Shown: positions 1 to 8,587, numbered from the stretch's first letter. The stretch is 52,032 nucleotides of DNA from Candidatus Fermentibacterota bacterium (GCA_014728175.1 WJMA01000024.1:1-52032); one strand, 5' to 3'. The notes: a model not told the origin generated them from the letters alone. Program-made: numbers and translations.

Positions 1-30
1 AATGGCCGTGGGCATCTGTCCACGGCCGTT
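1..30. terminator. Hairpin at the window edge, possible terminator
   Basis: Two 11-nt arms (AATGGCCGTGG and CCACGGCCGTT) pair fully, with one G-T wobble, around an 8-nt loop. No T-run follows, so this is a terminator-like hairpin for a gene left of the window or simply a structured spacer. Confidence 0.45.
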
Positions 31-90
31 CGCTTATAGTTCCTGTGGAGATGAGAACCGTCTGATCGAAGATCGGAAAGGTGAGTTTAT

Positions 91-123
91 CCTGAGCGAG
101 GCAGCTTGCTGCCGAGTCGAAGG
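91..123. repeat. Small GC-rich hairpin element (CCTGAGCGAG...CGAAGG)
   Basis: The segment is bounded by CCTGAGCGAG and GAGTCGAAGG and holds a perfect 6-bp stem with a 2-nt loop (GGCAGC-TT-GCTGCC, 100-113). Related CCTGAGC...TCGAAGG strings are widespread intergenic repeats in bacterial genomes, which is why I call it a repeat; only one copy lies in this window. Confidence 0.35.
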
Positions 124-146
124 GAATCCCGTCGGGGGTACGACTT

Positions 147-171
147 GGCGGGGATGCCTTGCATTCCCGCC
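147..171. repeat. Imperfect palindrome upstream of the first beta-propeller gene
   Basis: The arms GGCGGGGATGC and GCATTCCCGCC pair over 11 bp with one wobble around a 3-nt loop. A degenerate relative (TTGGCGGGGGATGGCC...) lies near 2138-2165, before the second paralogue. No further gene is visible in 1-281. Confidence 0.4.
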
Positions 172-209
172 TTAGTCTATAGGTAAAGACCATTCTCTTC
201 GTTCAAATA

Positions 210-223
210 GGCCGGCATTCCTA
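210..223 (+). promoter_or_regulatory. 14-bp element shared with 2150-2163
   Basis: GGCCGGCATTCCTA lies 72 nt before the ATG at 282. GGCCAGCATTCCTA, with 13 of 14 bases the same, lies 73 nt before the ATG at 2223. The matching position before two paralogues suggests a common promoter or regulatory site; the factor is unknown. Confidence 0.4.
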
Positions 224-281
224 TATAGGCTATTGACAGCAAGCTTCATGGCCCCTAATGGTTTTTGTCGGAGGTACCGCC

Positions 282-2099
282 ATGAGAGTTTTTCCTTTGG
301 TTGTCGCCATCATTGCTTCTCTTGCGTACGCAGGCTATGCAACTCAAACGGACTGGTCCGGAGGTCCCGGAGTTCTAGGCCCAGTAATCGAATGGGGAGA
401 CGAGTTCTTCATAGATACCGGGACGCGCTATTACAACTCCTCTTGCTTTGTGTCGCTCGACTACGATCCCGTCATGAACTTGGTTAAGGAAAACAGCCCG
501 GCGCGGTCGTTGTACTCTTGCGATATCGACGGTGACGAAGACTTAGACTTGCTTACGGCCAACGGGAATGAGATAAAGTGGTGGGAAAACCTGGATGGGA
601 CAGCTACATCATGGATTGAGCACACCGTTGCTCAGTCTTTCTCTGGGGCTTGTGCCGTCTACGCTGAGGATGTAGATGGCGACGGAGACACGGATGTGTT
701 GGGTGCCGCTAGACAGGCAGACGAAATAGCCTGGTGGGAGAACCAAGATAGCACCGGAACGAACTGGATGAAGCATGGTATTACCAGCAGTTTCGATTTT
801 CCGATGGGGGTGCATGCTACTGATATCGATGGCGATGGCTACATGGATGTGCTCGGCGCTGCCGACAATGATAACGAAGTAACGTGGTGGAAAAACGAGG
901 ACGGCTCGGGGACCACTTGGACCGAGCACACAATTGCAGTGAGTTATAGAGGTGCTAATTCCGTATACTCGGAAGATATAGACGACGACGGTGACATGGA
1001 TGTCCTATCGTCAGCCTTCTATGAGGACGATGTCAGCTGGTGGGAGAACGACGATGGCCAGGGTACCAGCTGGACACCGCATTCCATTGAGTCGCTCTTA
1101 AGGTGTGCGGCTGATGCCCACGCGGAGGATGTTAACGGCGATGGTGCAATCGATGTAATCGGTGCAGGAGCGGAACGCTATGTGTGGTGGGAAAACAACG
1201 ATGGACACGGCACATCATGGATAGAGCATACCATCACTGACAGGTATACATCAGGTGTGGCCGTATACGCGACCGATATAGATAGCGACGGAGACACGGA
1301 TATTCTATGCGGGGGTAACAGCTACGGAGAACTTGTCTGGTGGGAAAACGCAGACGGCAACGGGGTAAATTTGGTGGAGCATATTGTTGAGCCCGGTTTT
1401 GACGGGGCCAATTCTGTATATGCTGTAGACCTGAATGGTGATGGCAAGACGAATGTGGTTGCTTCCGAATACTTCTACTCAGATTACAGGATCGCATGGT
1501 GGGATGTTACGTGTTACTCCGACCATGGATCACTCGAATCTAGCATACTGGATCTTCAGGAATCGCCGGACTGGAAAGACATCGATTGGACAAGCACCGA
1601 ACCTATAGGTACCAGCATTACCTTTCAGGTCAGGGCTTCGGATGATCCGGGCAACATGGGTGCCTGGTCGGATACGCTCACTTCGCCGGGCAGCCTAGAG
1701 GGCGTTGTTGCGGATCGCGATAGTTTTTTCCAGTACAGAGCTATTCTGAGCACTAGCGATCCGGATTCAACGCCGGTCCTTCAACAAGTCATGATTACCT
1801 GGGAACCACTACCGGGAGTGCAAGGCGAAGCTATCCGCCCAACCAACAGATTCGTGTTCCACGGCGCCGTTCCCAACCCCGCGCTTGGAACAGTCGTCCT
1901 TTCCTTCGTATTACCGGCAGATTTGCCTGCGAAGCTGTCGGTCTTCGATCTTTCGGGGCGCCTTGTCGAAAGGGTCAGTCGGGAGTTCCCCGCAGGGAAC
2001 GGCGAGGTCAGGGTCTCGGACCTTGAGCCGGGGGTGTACTTCGTCAGGATATCATCGGGCGGCTTCAAGGCAACCCGGCGCTTAGTGGTGATAGAGTAG
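282..2099 (+). CDS. Secreted seven-repeat FG-GAP/VCBS beta-propeller protein with C-terminal sorting-like domain (paralogue 1)
   Basis: A 605-aa exported protein. I chose the ATG at 282 because GGAGGT lies 6 nt upstream and it opens directly into a signal peptide ending around AYAGYATQ; an ATG at 258 in the same frame lacks this. After a conserved TQTDWSGG segment come seven repeats of about 47 residues, each with an Asp-rich DxDGDxD loop (Ca2+-binding type in the FG-GAP/VCBS family) and a WWEN-like strand, which predicts a closed seven-bladed propeller. A beta domain (about 420-520) follows, then an FlgD/Por-secretion-like C-terminal domain (PNPALG, FDLSGR, PGVYFVR). Ligand or adhesin function is inferred, not shown. 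GC is near 50% in the lines I counted, lower than in the next paralogue. Confidence 0.85.
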   Translation: MRVFPLVVAIIASLAYAGYATQTDWSGGPGVLGPVIEWGDEFFIDTGTRYYNSSCFVSLDYDPVMNLVKENSPARSLYSCDIDGDEDLDLLTANGNEIKWWENLDGTATSWIEHTVAQSFSGACAVYAEDVDGDGDTDVLGAARQADEIAWWENQDSTGTNWMKHGITSSFDFPMGVHATDIDGDGYMDVLGAADNDNEVTWWKNEDGSGTTWTEHTIAVSYRGANSVYSEDIDDDGDMDVLSSAFYEDDVSWWENDDGQGTSWTPHSIESLLRCAADAHAEDVNGDGAIDVIGAGAERYVWWENNDGHGTSWIEHTITDRYTSGVAVYATDIDSDGDTDILCGGNSYGELVWWENADGNGVNLVEHIVEPGFDGANSVYAVDLNGDGKTNVVASEYFYSDYRIAWWDVTCYSDHGSLESSILDLQESPDWKDIDWTSTEPIGTSITFQVRASDDPGNMGAWSDTLTSPGSLEGVVADRDSFFQYRAILSTSDPDSTPVLQQVMITWEPLPGVQGEAIRPTNRFVFHGAVPNPALGTVVLSFVLPADLPAKLSVFDLSGRLVERVSREFPAGNGEVRVSDLEPGVYFVRISSGGFKATRRLVVIE

Positions 2100-2149
2100 G
2101 GGCCAAGGCTCTAAACACGGCCTGTACGGGGTAACGTTTGGCGGGGGAT

Positions 2150-2163
2150 GGCCAGCATTCCTA
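2150..2163 (+). promoter_or_regulatory. 14-bp element shared with 210-223
   Basis: This is the second copy of GGCCRGCATTCCTA, 73 nt before the ATG at 2223. A TATAGT hexamer follows at 2184-2189, so the element may cover the -35 region of this gene's promoter. Confidence 0.4.
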
Positions 2164-2222
2164 CCATGCGTTTATTTTAGTTTTATAGTTCCCCCGTCCC
2201 CGATGTCTGTGGAGGTGTCTCA

Positions 2223-4046
2223 ATGAAAAAAAAGCTCGTGGTTCTGCTTCTGGTGCCCTTTATTGCGTACGCCGGTTCCTCGACCCAGACCGATTGGACG
2301 GGTGGCCCGGGCGTTGCGGGGCCGGTGAGTGATTGGTCGGACACCTTTGATTCTTACGGTTCAGTAAGTTATTTGGGCATCCCCGGGAGCTTGATTCTGT
2401 CTCTCGATCCAACGAACCCGGTGGAGCGCTCGGTGAGCTCCCAGGTGGACGATCCGAAGAGGGTCAGAATCGCGGACCTGGATGGCGACGGGGACAGCGA
2501 CGTTCTGGTGTGCCGCTCCGACTCCACGGAAGGAGAGGTGCTGTGGTTCGAGAGCCTGGACCAGGGCTACACCTGGGACCAGCACAGCATCTCCTCGTTC
2601 GATGGGGTCAGCGATGTATGGCCGGTGGATCTGGACGCCGACGGAGACATCGACGTCTTGGGATGCTCGGAAGGTACCTCTGGGGCCACGATCAGATGGT
2701 GGGAGAACCTGAACGGCTCCGGTCTCTCCTGGGACCAGCACTTCGTAGAGAGCAGCTGGGGGGATTTCCGCTACACCGGATTCTGCGATATGGACGATGA
2801 CGGTGATCCGGACGTACTGGGCTGCTGCGGGTCTCCGGATAGGGTCGCGTGGTGGGAGAACCTCGACGGTGCGGGGCTCTCGTGGGACAGGCATACCGTG
2901 GCCGGTGATTACCATGATCCCTGTTGGGTATCGAGCGTAGATCTCAATGGAGACGGCGACATGGACGTCTTCGCTTCCTCCGACTCACTCCAGGGAATCA
3001 CCTGGTGGCGCAACGAGAACGGTTCGGGAACCACCTGGAGCAGCCACGACGTCGGCGGCACCACCTTCTGCGTATCCTGTGTGAGTTCTACGGACATCAA
3101 TGGCGACGGATACGTCGATCTGGCGGCCGCTCTGCCGGACAATGACGAGCTGTCGTGGTGGGAGAACCTGGACGGCTCGGGCCTCAGTTGGGACAAGCAC
3201 GTGATCGACAGCTCCTTCGATGGGGCGGACCGGATCGCTCCGGAGGACGTCGACCTGGATGGAAGCGTGGACGTGCTGGGTTCTTCAAACAGCTTGGGTG
3301 AGATATCTTGGTGGCGAAACCTCAACGGTTCCGGAACGTCCTGGAACGAGCGAACGGTAGATTCCGGGTTCGATGGGGCACGAAGCTTATGCATGGCGGA
3401 TATCGACGGCAACCTCAGCCCCGACGTTCTGGGAGCGGCCTGCGGCGCCGGCGCCGTTTCCTGGTGGTACGTTGTCCTGTACGAGACGGAGGGAGACCTT
3501 ACCTCCAGTATTCTGGATACCCAGGGCGATCCCCAATGGGCCTGTCTGAGCTGGAATGCTGAGGAGCTCGGCTCGTCAGAGCTTTATCTGGAGTACCGGT
3601 CCTCGAACGATCCGGGTAGCATGGGGCAGTGGAGCGACCCCATATACGAGCCGACATACCTCAGCGGAGTGCTGGACCGCTACTTCCAGTATCGGGTGAA
3701 CCTGGAGACAGGGGGGTACGACTACTCGCCGGAAGTAATGGACGTTACCCTGGAATGGGATCACACCGGAACCGAGGGGGAGGAGGAAAGCGAAGCCTTC
3801 GTATACCACGGCTCGGTGAGCAACCCGACGGACCTGCCAGTGGTGCTTTCGTTCTCGGTCCAAAGGCGGTGCTCGGTGACGATTTCGGTATCCGATATCG
3901 CCGGAAGAACCGTGCTGAGAGAGGAGAGGGAACTCATCCCGGGATCCCATGAGATCGTTCTGCCCGAGCTTCCCTGTGGTATATACAACACCTGCGCCCG
4001 CGGTGGTGGATCTTCGCAAGCCTCTCGTATCGTTATTCTTAGGTAG
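2223..4046 (+). CDS. Secreted seven-repeat FG-GAP/VCBS beta-propeller protein with C-terminal sorting-like domain (paralogue 2)
   Basis: A 607-aa paralogue of the protein at 282-2099 with the same plan: a Lys-rich signal peptide (MKKKLVVLLLV...AYA), the TQTDWTGG segment, seven DxDGDxD/WWEN repeats, a linker domain with the SSNDPGSMGQWSD signature, and a sorting-like C-terminus (SDIAGR, CGIYN). GGAGGT lies 6 nt before the ATG. The body is clearly more GC-rich than paralogue 1. The C-terminal end (YNTCARGGGSSQASRIVILR) differs from the usual GVYFVR form but keeps the closing hydrophobic strand. Cell-surface attachment through a type IX-like route is inferred from the tail; no secretion genes are in view. 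The 123 nt between the paralogues shows no clear terminator. Confidence 0.85.
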   Translation: MKKKLVVLLLVPFIAYAGSSTQTDWTGGPGVAGPVSDWSDTFDSYGSVSYLGIPGSLILSLDPTNPVERSVSSQVDDPKRVRIADLDGDGDSDVLVCRSDSTEGEVLWFESLDQGYTWDQHSISSFDGVSDVWPVDLDADGDIDVLGCSEGTSGATIRWWENLNGSGLSWDQHFVESSWGDFRYTGFCDMDDDGDPDVLGCCGSPDRVAWWENLDGAGLSWDRHTVAGDYHDPCWVSSVDLNGDGDMDVFASSDSLQGITWWRNENGSGTTWSSHDVGGTTFCVSCVSSTDINGDGYVDLAAALPDNDELSWWENLDGSGLSWDKHVIDSSFDGADRIAPEDVDLDGSVDVLGSSNSLGEISWWRNLNGSGTSWNERTVDSGFDGARSLCMADIDGNLSPDVLGAACGAGAVSWWYVVLYETEGDLTSSILDTQGDPQWACLSWNAEELGSSELYLEYRSSNDPGSMGQWSDPIYEPTYLSGVLDRYFQYRVNLETGGYDYSPEVMDVTLEWDHTGTEGEEESEAFVYHGSVSNPTDLPVVLSFSVQRRCSVTISVSDIAGRTVLREERELIPGSHEIVLPELPCGIYNTCARGGGSSQASRIVILR

Positions 4047-4074
4047 GATCAGTCGAAAACATCGGTTCAGAAAT

Positions 4075-4097
4075 AGGTATGAATATATTTCATACCT
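4075..4097. promoter_or_regulatory. Palindromic operator, probably for the Rrf2 repressor
   Basis: A perfect inverted repeat, AGGTATGAA-TATAT-TTCATACCT, has 9-bp arms and a 5-bp spacer. It overlaps the -35 position of the promoter whose TATAAT is at 4110-4115 and lies 57 bp before the regulator gene. Size and A/T-rich centre fit operators of Rrf2/NsrR-type repressors. A lone AGGTAT half-site lies at about 4117-4122. Confidence 0.65.
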
Positions 4098-4115
4098 TTA
4101 CAGTAGGAATATAAT
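4087..4115 (+). promoter_or_regulatory. Sigma-70-type promoter of the rrf2-hcp operon
   Basis: A perfect TATAAT lies at 4110-4115. The matching -35 is weak (ATTTCA at 4087-4092, 17-bp spacer) and falls inside the palindrome at 4075-4097, the usual arrangement for repression by blocking polymerase. Confidence 0.55.
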
Positions 4116-4154
4116 TAGGTATCGTAATTCCGATTTGATTGAAGGGGTTGATGA

Positions 4155-4586
4155 ATGGCTTTTGATCTTGGGCTCAGTCAGGCCGCCAACCTGGCCGTTC
4201 ACGCCGGTTTGCTTCTGGCAGAAGAGAGTGAGGGCGATGGAGGGCGTCTCACGGTGGCTGAGATGTCCGAGTCGCTCTCCGTGTCTCGGTCCCACCTGGC
4301 AAAGGTCCTGCAGAGGTTGGCCCGAGAGGGCCTGGTGGAGTCCTGTCGAGGCCGGGCGGGTGGTTTTCGTTTGGCCAGGCCGGCCTTCGATATTTCATTG
4401 ATGGAGCTGGTGGAGGCAGTTGACGGTCCTAGCCTGACTGGAGGCTGTCTTTTGGGCGATCCGGTCTGCCGAAGGGGCGAATGCGTGCTTTCTAATCTGG
4501 TGGACGAGGTAGGCAATAGGGTGATTGAAAGCTTATCCGAGGCAACTTTGATGGAATTCGTATGTAGCCAGAATGAAGGAGCATAG
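4155..4586 (+). CDS. Rrf2 family transcriptional regulator (NsrR/IscR-like)
   Basis: A 143-aa protein of normal length for the family. The N-terminal winged helix-turn-helix covers about residues 8-80 (TVAEMSESLSVSRSHLAKVLQ, then the wing GRAGGFRLARP). Three cysteines follow at about 97-108 (GGCLLGDPVCRRGECV), where NsrR, IscR and RsrR bind a redox- or NO-sensitive Fe-S cluster. The spacing here is C-x6-C-x4-C, slightly unlike the x5/x5 of IscR. The gene lies 22 nt upstream of hcp, behind a palindrome over its own promoter, so it probably represses itself and hcp and is relieved by NO or a related stress. The trigger is inferred from the partner gene. Confidence 0.9.
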   Translation: MAFDLGLSQAANLAVHAGLLLAEESEGDGGRLTVAEMSESLSVSRSHLAKVLQRLAREGLVESCRGRAGGFRLARPAFDISLMELVEAVDGPSLTGGCLLGDPVCRRGECVLSNLVDEVGNRVIESLSEATLMEFVCSQNEGA

Positions 4587-4607
4587 GAAGCGATGAAGGG
4601 ATCGTAG

Positions 4608-6251
4608 ATGTTTTGCTATCAATGTGAGCAGACCGCGAAGGGAGAGGGGTGCACGGTCCACGGCGTGTGCGGGAAGGATCCCCGCACGGCGGCCATGCAG
4701 GACCTTCTGGTGCATGTCTGCAAGGGTATATCCATGTACGCCTCCAGGGCCGGGAGGCTGGGCAAGGTTGACAAGGATATCGATGCGTTCATCCTGGAGG
4801 CTCTCTTCAGCACCATAACCAACGTAAACTTCGACTATCAGACGGTCGCCGACCTGGTCAGGAAAGGGCTGCAGCTCAGAGACCGGGCGCGGGAGGTGTA
4901 CGAGCGTGCATGCAAGGACGCCGGTAAGCGGCCGGAGAATCTCGAAGGCCCGGCGTCATGGAGTCCTCCCACCGATAACGAGGGGCTTCTTGCAGAGGCC
5001 GAGAGCATCTCGGTGAAGAAGCGCATACTGGAGAGAGGAGCGGACGTGGCTGGCCTGGAGGAGCTGGTCACGTACGGCCTGAAAGGGGCCGCGGCCTACG
5101 CTGACCATGCGATGATACTGGGTGTCGAAGACGAGGAGCTCTACGGTGCCTTCAGCGAGGTTCTGGATTACCTGGCGGAGGAGCATTCGCCCAACGAGCT
5201 GGTGGAAATGGCTCTGCGGGTGGGTGAGATCAACCTGCGGGCCATGGAGCTTCTGGACAGGGCCAATACGAAGGCCTTCGGGGACCCGCAACCGACCAGG
5301 GTGAGGATCACTCCGGTGAAGGGCAAGGCCATCGTGGTGTCGGGTCACGATCTGAAGGATCTGGGGGAGCTGCTGCGGCAAACCGAGGGGAAGGGCATAA
5401 ACGTGTACACCCACGGAGAGATGCTTCCCTGCCACGGTTATCCCGGCCTGAATCGCTTCGATCATCTGGTTGGCAACTACGGGGGTGCATGGCAGGACCA
5501 GCAGAGGGAGTTCGACGAGTTTCCCGGAGCCATCCTCATGACCACCAACTGTATCCAGAAGCCACGCGATTCGTACAGGGAGCGGATATTCACCACCGGC
5601 CTGGTTCAGTGGCCGGGGGTAAGGCACGTATCCGATGGAGACTTCTCACCGGTGATCGCTGCCGCCCTGAAGGCGGACGGCTTCGAGGAGGACGGCCCGG
5701 AACGGTACATCACCGTGGGATTCGGACACGGCACCGTACTCGGGGTGGCGGACAAGCTGGTGGACATGGTCGAGCGGGGAACGGTAAGGCACTTCTTCCT
5801 CATAGGAGGCTGCGACGGGGCCAAGAGCGGCAGGAACTACTATACGGAGCTGTCCCAGGCGGTCCCGGACGATTGCCTGATCCTCACCCTGGCCTGCGGG
5901 AAGTACAGGTTCAACAAGCTGGAATTCGGTGAGGTGGATGGGATTCCCAGGCTCCTCGACGTAGGGCAGTGCAACGATGCCTACTCGGCGATCCGCATAG
6001 CATCGGCCCTCGCCGAAGCGTTCGAGGTAGACGTGAACGATCTTCCGCTATCCCTGGTGCTCTCCTGGTACGAGCAGAAGGCGGTGGCCATTCTTCTCAC
6101 CCTGTTCCATCTGGGCGTGCGGGACATACGCCTCGGACCCTCCCTTCCGGCCTGCCTGACCCCGAGTACGCTCAACGTGCTGGTGAGGGAGTTCGACGTG
6201 AAGCCCATATCCACCCCGGAGGAGGATATTGCGGCCATACTGGGCGCCTGA
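4608..6251 (+). CDS. hcp: Hydroxylamine reductase / hybrid-cluster protein, class I
   Basis: A 547-aa cytoplasmic iron-sulfur protein. Hcp enzymes reduce hydroxylamine in vitro and act as NO reductases or S-nitrosylases in nitrosative stress. Four N-terminal cysteines at C3, C6, C15 and C21 (C-x2-C-x8-C-x5-C) are the class I pattern, which binds a [4Fe-4S] cluster and is typical of anaerobes. The hybrid-cluster ligands are visible in order: GHDL His, THGEMLPC Glu and Cys, GGCDGAK Cys (the persulfide position), LACGKY Cys, GQCNDA Cys and WYEQK Glu/Lys. No separate Hcr reductase is next to it. It is the second gene of the Rrf2-controlled operon and its 3' end overlaps the next gene by 23 nt. 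Confidence 0.97.
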   Translation: MFCYQCEQTAKGEGCTVHGVCGKDPRTAAMQDLLVHVCKGISMYASRAGRLGKVDKDIDAFILEALFSTITNVNFDYQTVADLVRKGLQLRDRAREVYERACKDAGKRPENLEGPASWSPPTDNEGLLAEAESISVKKRILERGADVAGLEELVTYGLKGAAAYADHAMILGVEDEELYGAFSEVLDYLAEEHSPNELVEMALRVGEINLRAMELLDRANTKAFGDPQPTRVRITPVKGKAIVVSGHDLKDLGELLRQTEGKGINVYTHGEMLPCHGYPGLNRFDHLVGNYGGAWQDQQREFDEFPGAILMTTNCIQKPRDSYRERIFTTGLVQWPGVRHVSDGDFSPVIAAALKADGFEEDGPERYITVGFGHGTVLGVADKLVDMVERGTVRHFFLIGGCDGAKSGRNYYTELSQAVPDDCLILTLACGKYRFNKLEFGEVDGIPRLLDVGQCNDAYSAIRIASALAEAFEVDVNDLPLSLVLSWYEQKAVAILLTLFHLGVRDIRLGPSLPACLTPSTLNVLVREFDVKPISTPEEDIAAILGA

Positions 6252-7134
6252 GGACTCACTACTGATCAGAGCGGTCAGTGATGGGGTATGTGTGATGGAC
6301 CGGTCCATGAGAATCGTGGCCTGGAACCGGAGCGCGGAGAGGATATCCGGATACTCGGAGGAGGAAGCTCTGGGCTCCGTATGCTGCGAGGGGCTGTTCA
6401 TGCACGCCGACGATTCGGGAAGGCTGCTCTGCGGAAGCGACTGTCCCGTGGAGAAGTCGGTTCGTGCGAATCGCTCCATACGAAGAAAAGTGACCCTATT
6501 GCACAAGGACGGTTACAGGGTACCGGTACGGCTTACGGTGCTTCCCGTAGGCCCCGATGAAGCCGGGCAAGGTGGAGCGCTGGAGGTGTTCACCGAGCGG
6601 ATCTCCAGAAGGCAGCTGGAGGATAGGGTTAGGAATCTGGAGTCCGTCGCTCTGGTGGATCATCTGACCACCGTTCCGAACAGACGCTACCTGCAGACGC
6701 AGGTCGAAACCGCAGTCCAGGAGAGGGAACGCTACCGTATTGAGATCGGTGTCCTCTTCATGGATGTAGACGGTTTCAAGGAAATAAACGATCGCCACGG
6801 GCACTCCGGGGGGGATGCGGTCCTGGAAACGGTCGCCAAGACGCTGGTGGCCTCGTCTCGACCGGCCGACGTGTTCGGCAGGTGGGGGGGAGACGAGTTC
6901 CTGGGGATCGTAAGGTTCGCCGACCGGGACATACTGGAGAAGATCGGTACCAGATGCAGGTCGCTGGTGGGATCCTCGGTGGTTCGGAGGGGCGGGCTAA
7001 GCTTGGGCGTAACTTTGTCCGTCGGAGGTACGCTCATAACTGACCGGGACGACGCGCAATCGGTGGTAAGGCGTGCCGACGGGCTCATGTACGCAAGCAA
7101 GGGACGGGGCGGAGACCTGATTACGATAGGCTAG
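6229..7134 (+). CDS. PAS-GGDEF diguanylate cyclase
   Basis: A 301-aa protein expected to make cyclic di-GMP. The start is TTG at 6229, placed inside the hcp end with a strong GGAGGAGG about 5 nt upstream; an ATG at 6295 is the fallback. The PAS domain (about 10-125) has a Cys-rich patch (VCCEGLF, LLCGSDCPVEKS) of a kind common in sensor PAS domains. The GGDEF domain (about 135-301) has an intact GGDEF signature and, five residues before it, RPAD, a good inhibitory-site RxxD. There is no membrane segment. The overlap with hcp implies coupled translation, so c-di-GMP output may rise under the same stress that induces Hcp. It faces a minus-strand gene 10 nt away. Confidence 0.92.
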   Translation: MRPYWAPEDSLLIRAVSDGVCVMDRSMRIVAWNRSAERISGYSEEEALGSVCCEGLFMHADDSGRLLCGSDCPVEKSVRANRSIRRKVTLLHKDGYRVPVRLTVLPVGPDEAGQGGALEVFTERISRRQLEDRVRNLESVALVDHLTTVPNRRYLQTQVETAVQERERYRIEIGVLFMDVDGFKEINDRHGHSGGDAVLETVAKTLVASSRPADVFGRWGGDEFLGIVRFADRDILEKIGTRCRSLVGSSVVRRGGLSLGVTLSVGGTLITDRDDAQSVVRRADGLMYASKGRGGDLITIG

Positions 7135-7144
7135 AAGAGGCGGG

Positions 7145-8500
7145 TCATTCCGGTCCTCCGGGGAGAGGCTCGATGCTTGTCTCGGGGCTTCCCCAGATCT
7201 CCCAGCCCGGCCAGTACCATCCCAGCAGCCTGTAGAAGGAGGATAGCTCGACATTGTTGGGAGCTCCTCCCTCAATGCAGACCGGAAGGGCCGACAGAAG
7301 AAAAAGGTATCTGCGCTTGGTAGCCGGTGAGTAATCGAATCTGTGGGCGTCGGATACGTCCCAGTGCCTCTTCAGGGCGAACAAGGGCAGGAATTGCTCG
7401 AATCCGTTACGTCTGACCACCTGCATGTCGTCTTCCAGCCGCCGCTGTGCACTAACCACTAGCTCGAGGGCAAACTCCGGTGATACTCCCAGCTCCTCGG
7501 CGGGGGGCGAATGTTCCCGTAGCATCTCGTACAGGTATCCGATCACGAAGGGAGCAGGGATTCGGCAATGGGTGGCCGTTCTTACAGCCTGAAGAGCACT
7601 GGGGACTATGCTGTCGGCGCTCCAGGAGATGTCGGATGCCACGTCCAGAAAGGCGGATCTGCCGTCCACGTAGGAAAGGGCTCTTTCGGGTTCGCATTCG
7701 TATATGGCCATCTCCAGCCATCCCTCGGGCTCGAAGTCCCTGAAGTTCCAGACCAGACGCCATTCGGACAACTCCGCGGGGGCCGTGTAGTCCCAGCAAC
7801 AGACCATGTCCTTGTTGAAAGCTTCGTTCGGTAGGGCCCTGGGAACGTAAAGGACAACGGTTGCAGAGTCCACGGTCCCCTTCCATGTGCTTCCGGATCC
7901 CATCAGGTATCGGATGGCGTAGCGGGGATTCTCTCCGGCGTCGAGGTCCCAGGAGGTGTTGAAGTCGTTCTGCAGCCTGACCGATTGACCGGGAGCGAAG
8001 CTCATTTCCCAGACCGCGTCGACCGGACGGTGCATCAAACCCAAAGCGCTGTCTTTTTCCTGGGCAACGAACTCGACTTCGAGCGGCACCCCATCGGCTC
8101 TGGACCGAAAGTTCAGGTATTCCGGCAGTAGATCGGAGACATCGGTTCCAATCAAGTCCGGGGGATAGGACATGTGCCCGTAGTAATCGGAGTCGGGCAG
8201 GGTGTGGTAGGAGCTTCCAAAGGCGGTCTCGAAAGGGAAGCCGACGGTGATTCTCAACGAGTCGTCGGAGACGTTCTGGAGGTGAAAGACCGCATGAACG
8301 CTCATCAGAGGGAGACCGGTCTCCTCCAGCAAGGTTTCCGAGGGAGCAATGAGGATGCTTTCCGCCTGCAAGGCGACCATGCTGGAATCGGCCGGAGCCA
8401 CGGTCCTGCCGTCGGGAAAGTCGTAAACCTCCCAGGCGTCTGCTTTGACGATGGTGATTGTGGATACTAGCGCTGCGAACAGAAAGATACTCGATTGCAA
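7145..8500 (-). CDS. Secreted protein of unknown function, DUF4424-like N-terminal half
   Basis: A 451-aa protein. I place the start at TTG 8500 because GGAGG sits 5 nt upstream; a TTG at 8512 would put that site inside the gene. The N-terminus (MQSSIFLFAALVSTITIVKADA) looks like a weak signal peptide without basic residues. The first half, with MVALQAESILIAP and a strand ending in TVGFPFE, resembles DUF4424-type exported proteins; this is a pattern impression, not a firm match. The second half is more helical and unrecognised. The gene stands alone on the minus strand between an operon end and the third propeller gene. Confidence 0.7.
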   Translation of the reverse strand: MQSSIFLFAALVSTITIVKADAWEVYDFPDGRTVAPADSSMVALQAESILIAPSETLLEETGLPLMSVHAVFHLQNVSDDSLRITVGFPFETAFGSSYHTLPDSDYYGHMSYPPDLIGTDVSDLLPEYLNFRSRADGVPLEVEFVAQEKDSALGLMHRPVDAVWEMSFAPGQSVRLQNDFNTSWDLDAGENPRYAIRYLMGSGSTWKGTVDSATVVLYVPRALPNEAFNKDMVCCWDYTAPAELSEWRLVWNFRDFEPEGWLEMAIYECEPERALSYVDGRSAFLDVASDISWSADSIVPSALQAVRTATHCRIPAPFVIGYLYEMLREHSPPAEELGVSPEFALELVVSAQRRLEDDMQVVRRNGFEQFLPLFALKRHWDVSDAHRFDYSPATKRRYLFLLSALPVCIEGGAPNNVELSSFYRLLGWYWPGWEIWGSPETSIEPLPGGPE

Positions 8501-8587
8501 GGCCGCCTCCAAAGCTAACGTCCGCGTTTCGATTCGTACCCGAATATGCGCAGAAACGCAATGTATGAGAATTCTATTGTAAAGTGC

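Noticed and set aside
7452-8561. 369-aa minus-strand frame in another phase of the secreted-protein gene
   Set aside because: Arg/Gly-rich product; the overlapping frame 7145-8500 has a ribosome site, signal peptide and normal composition.
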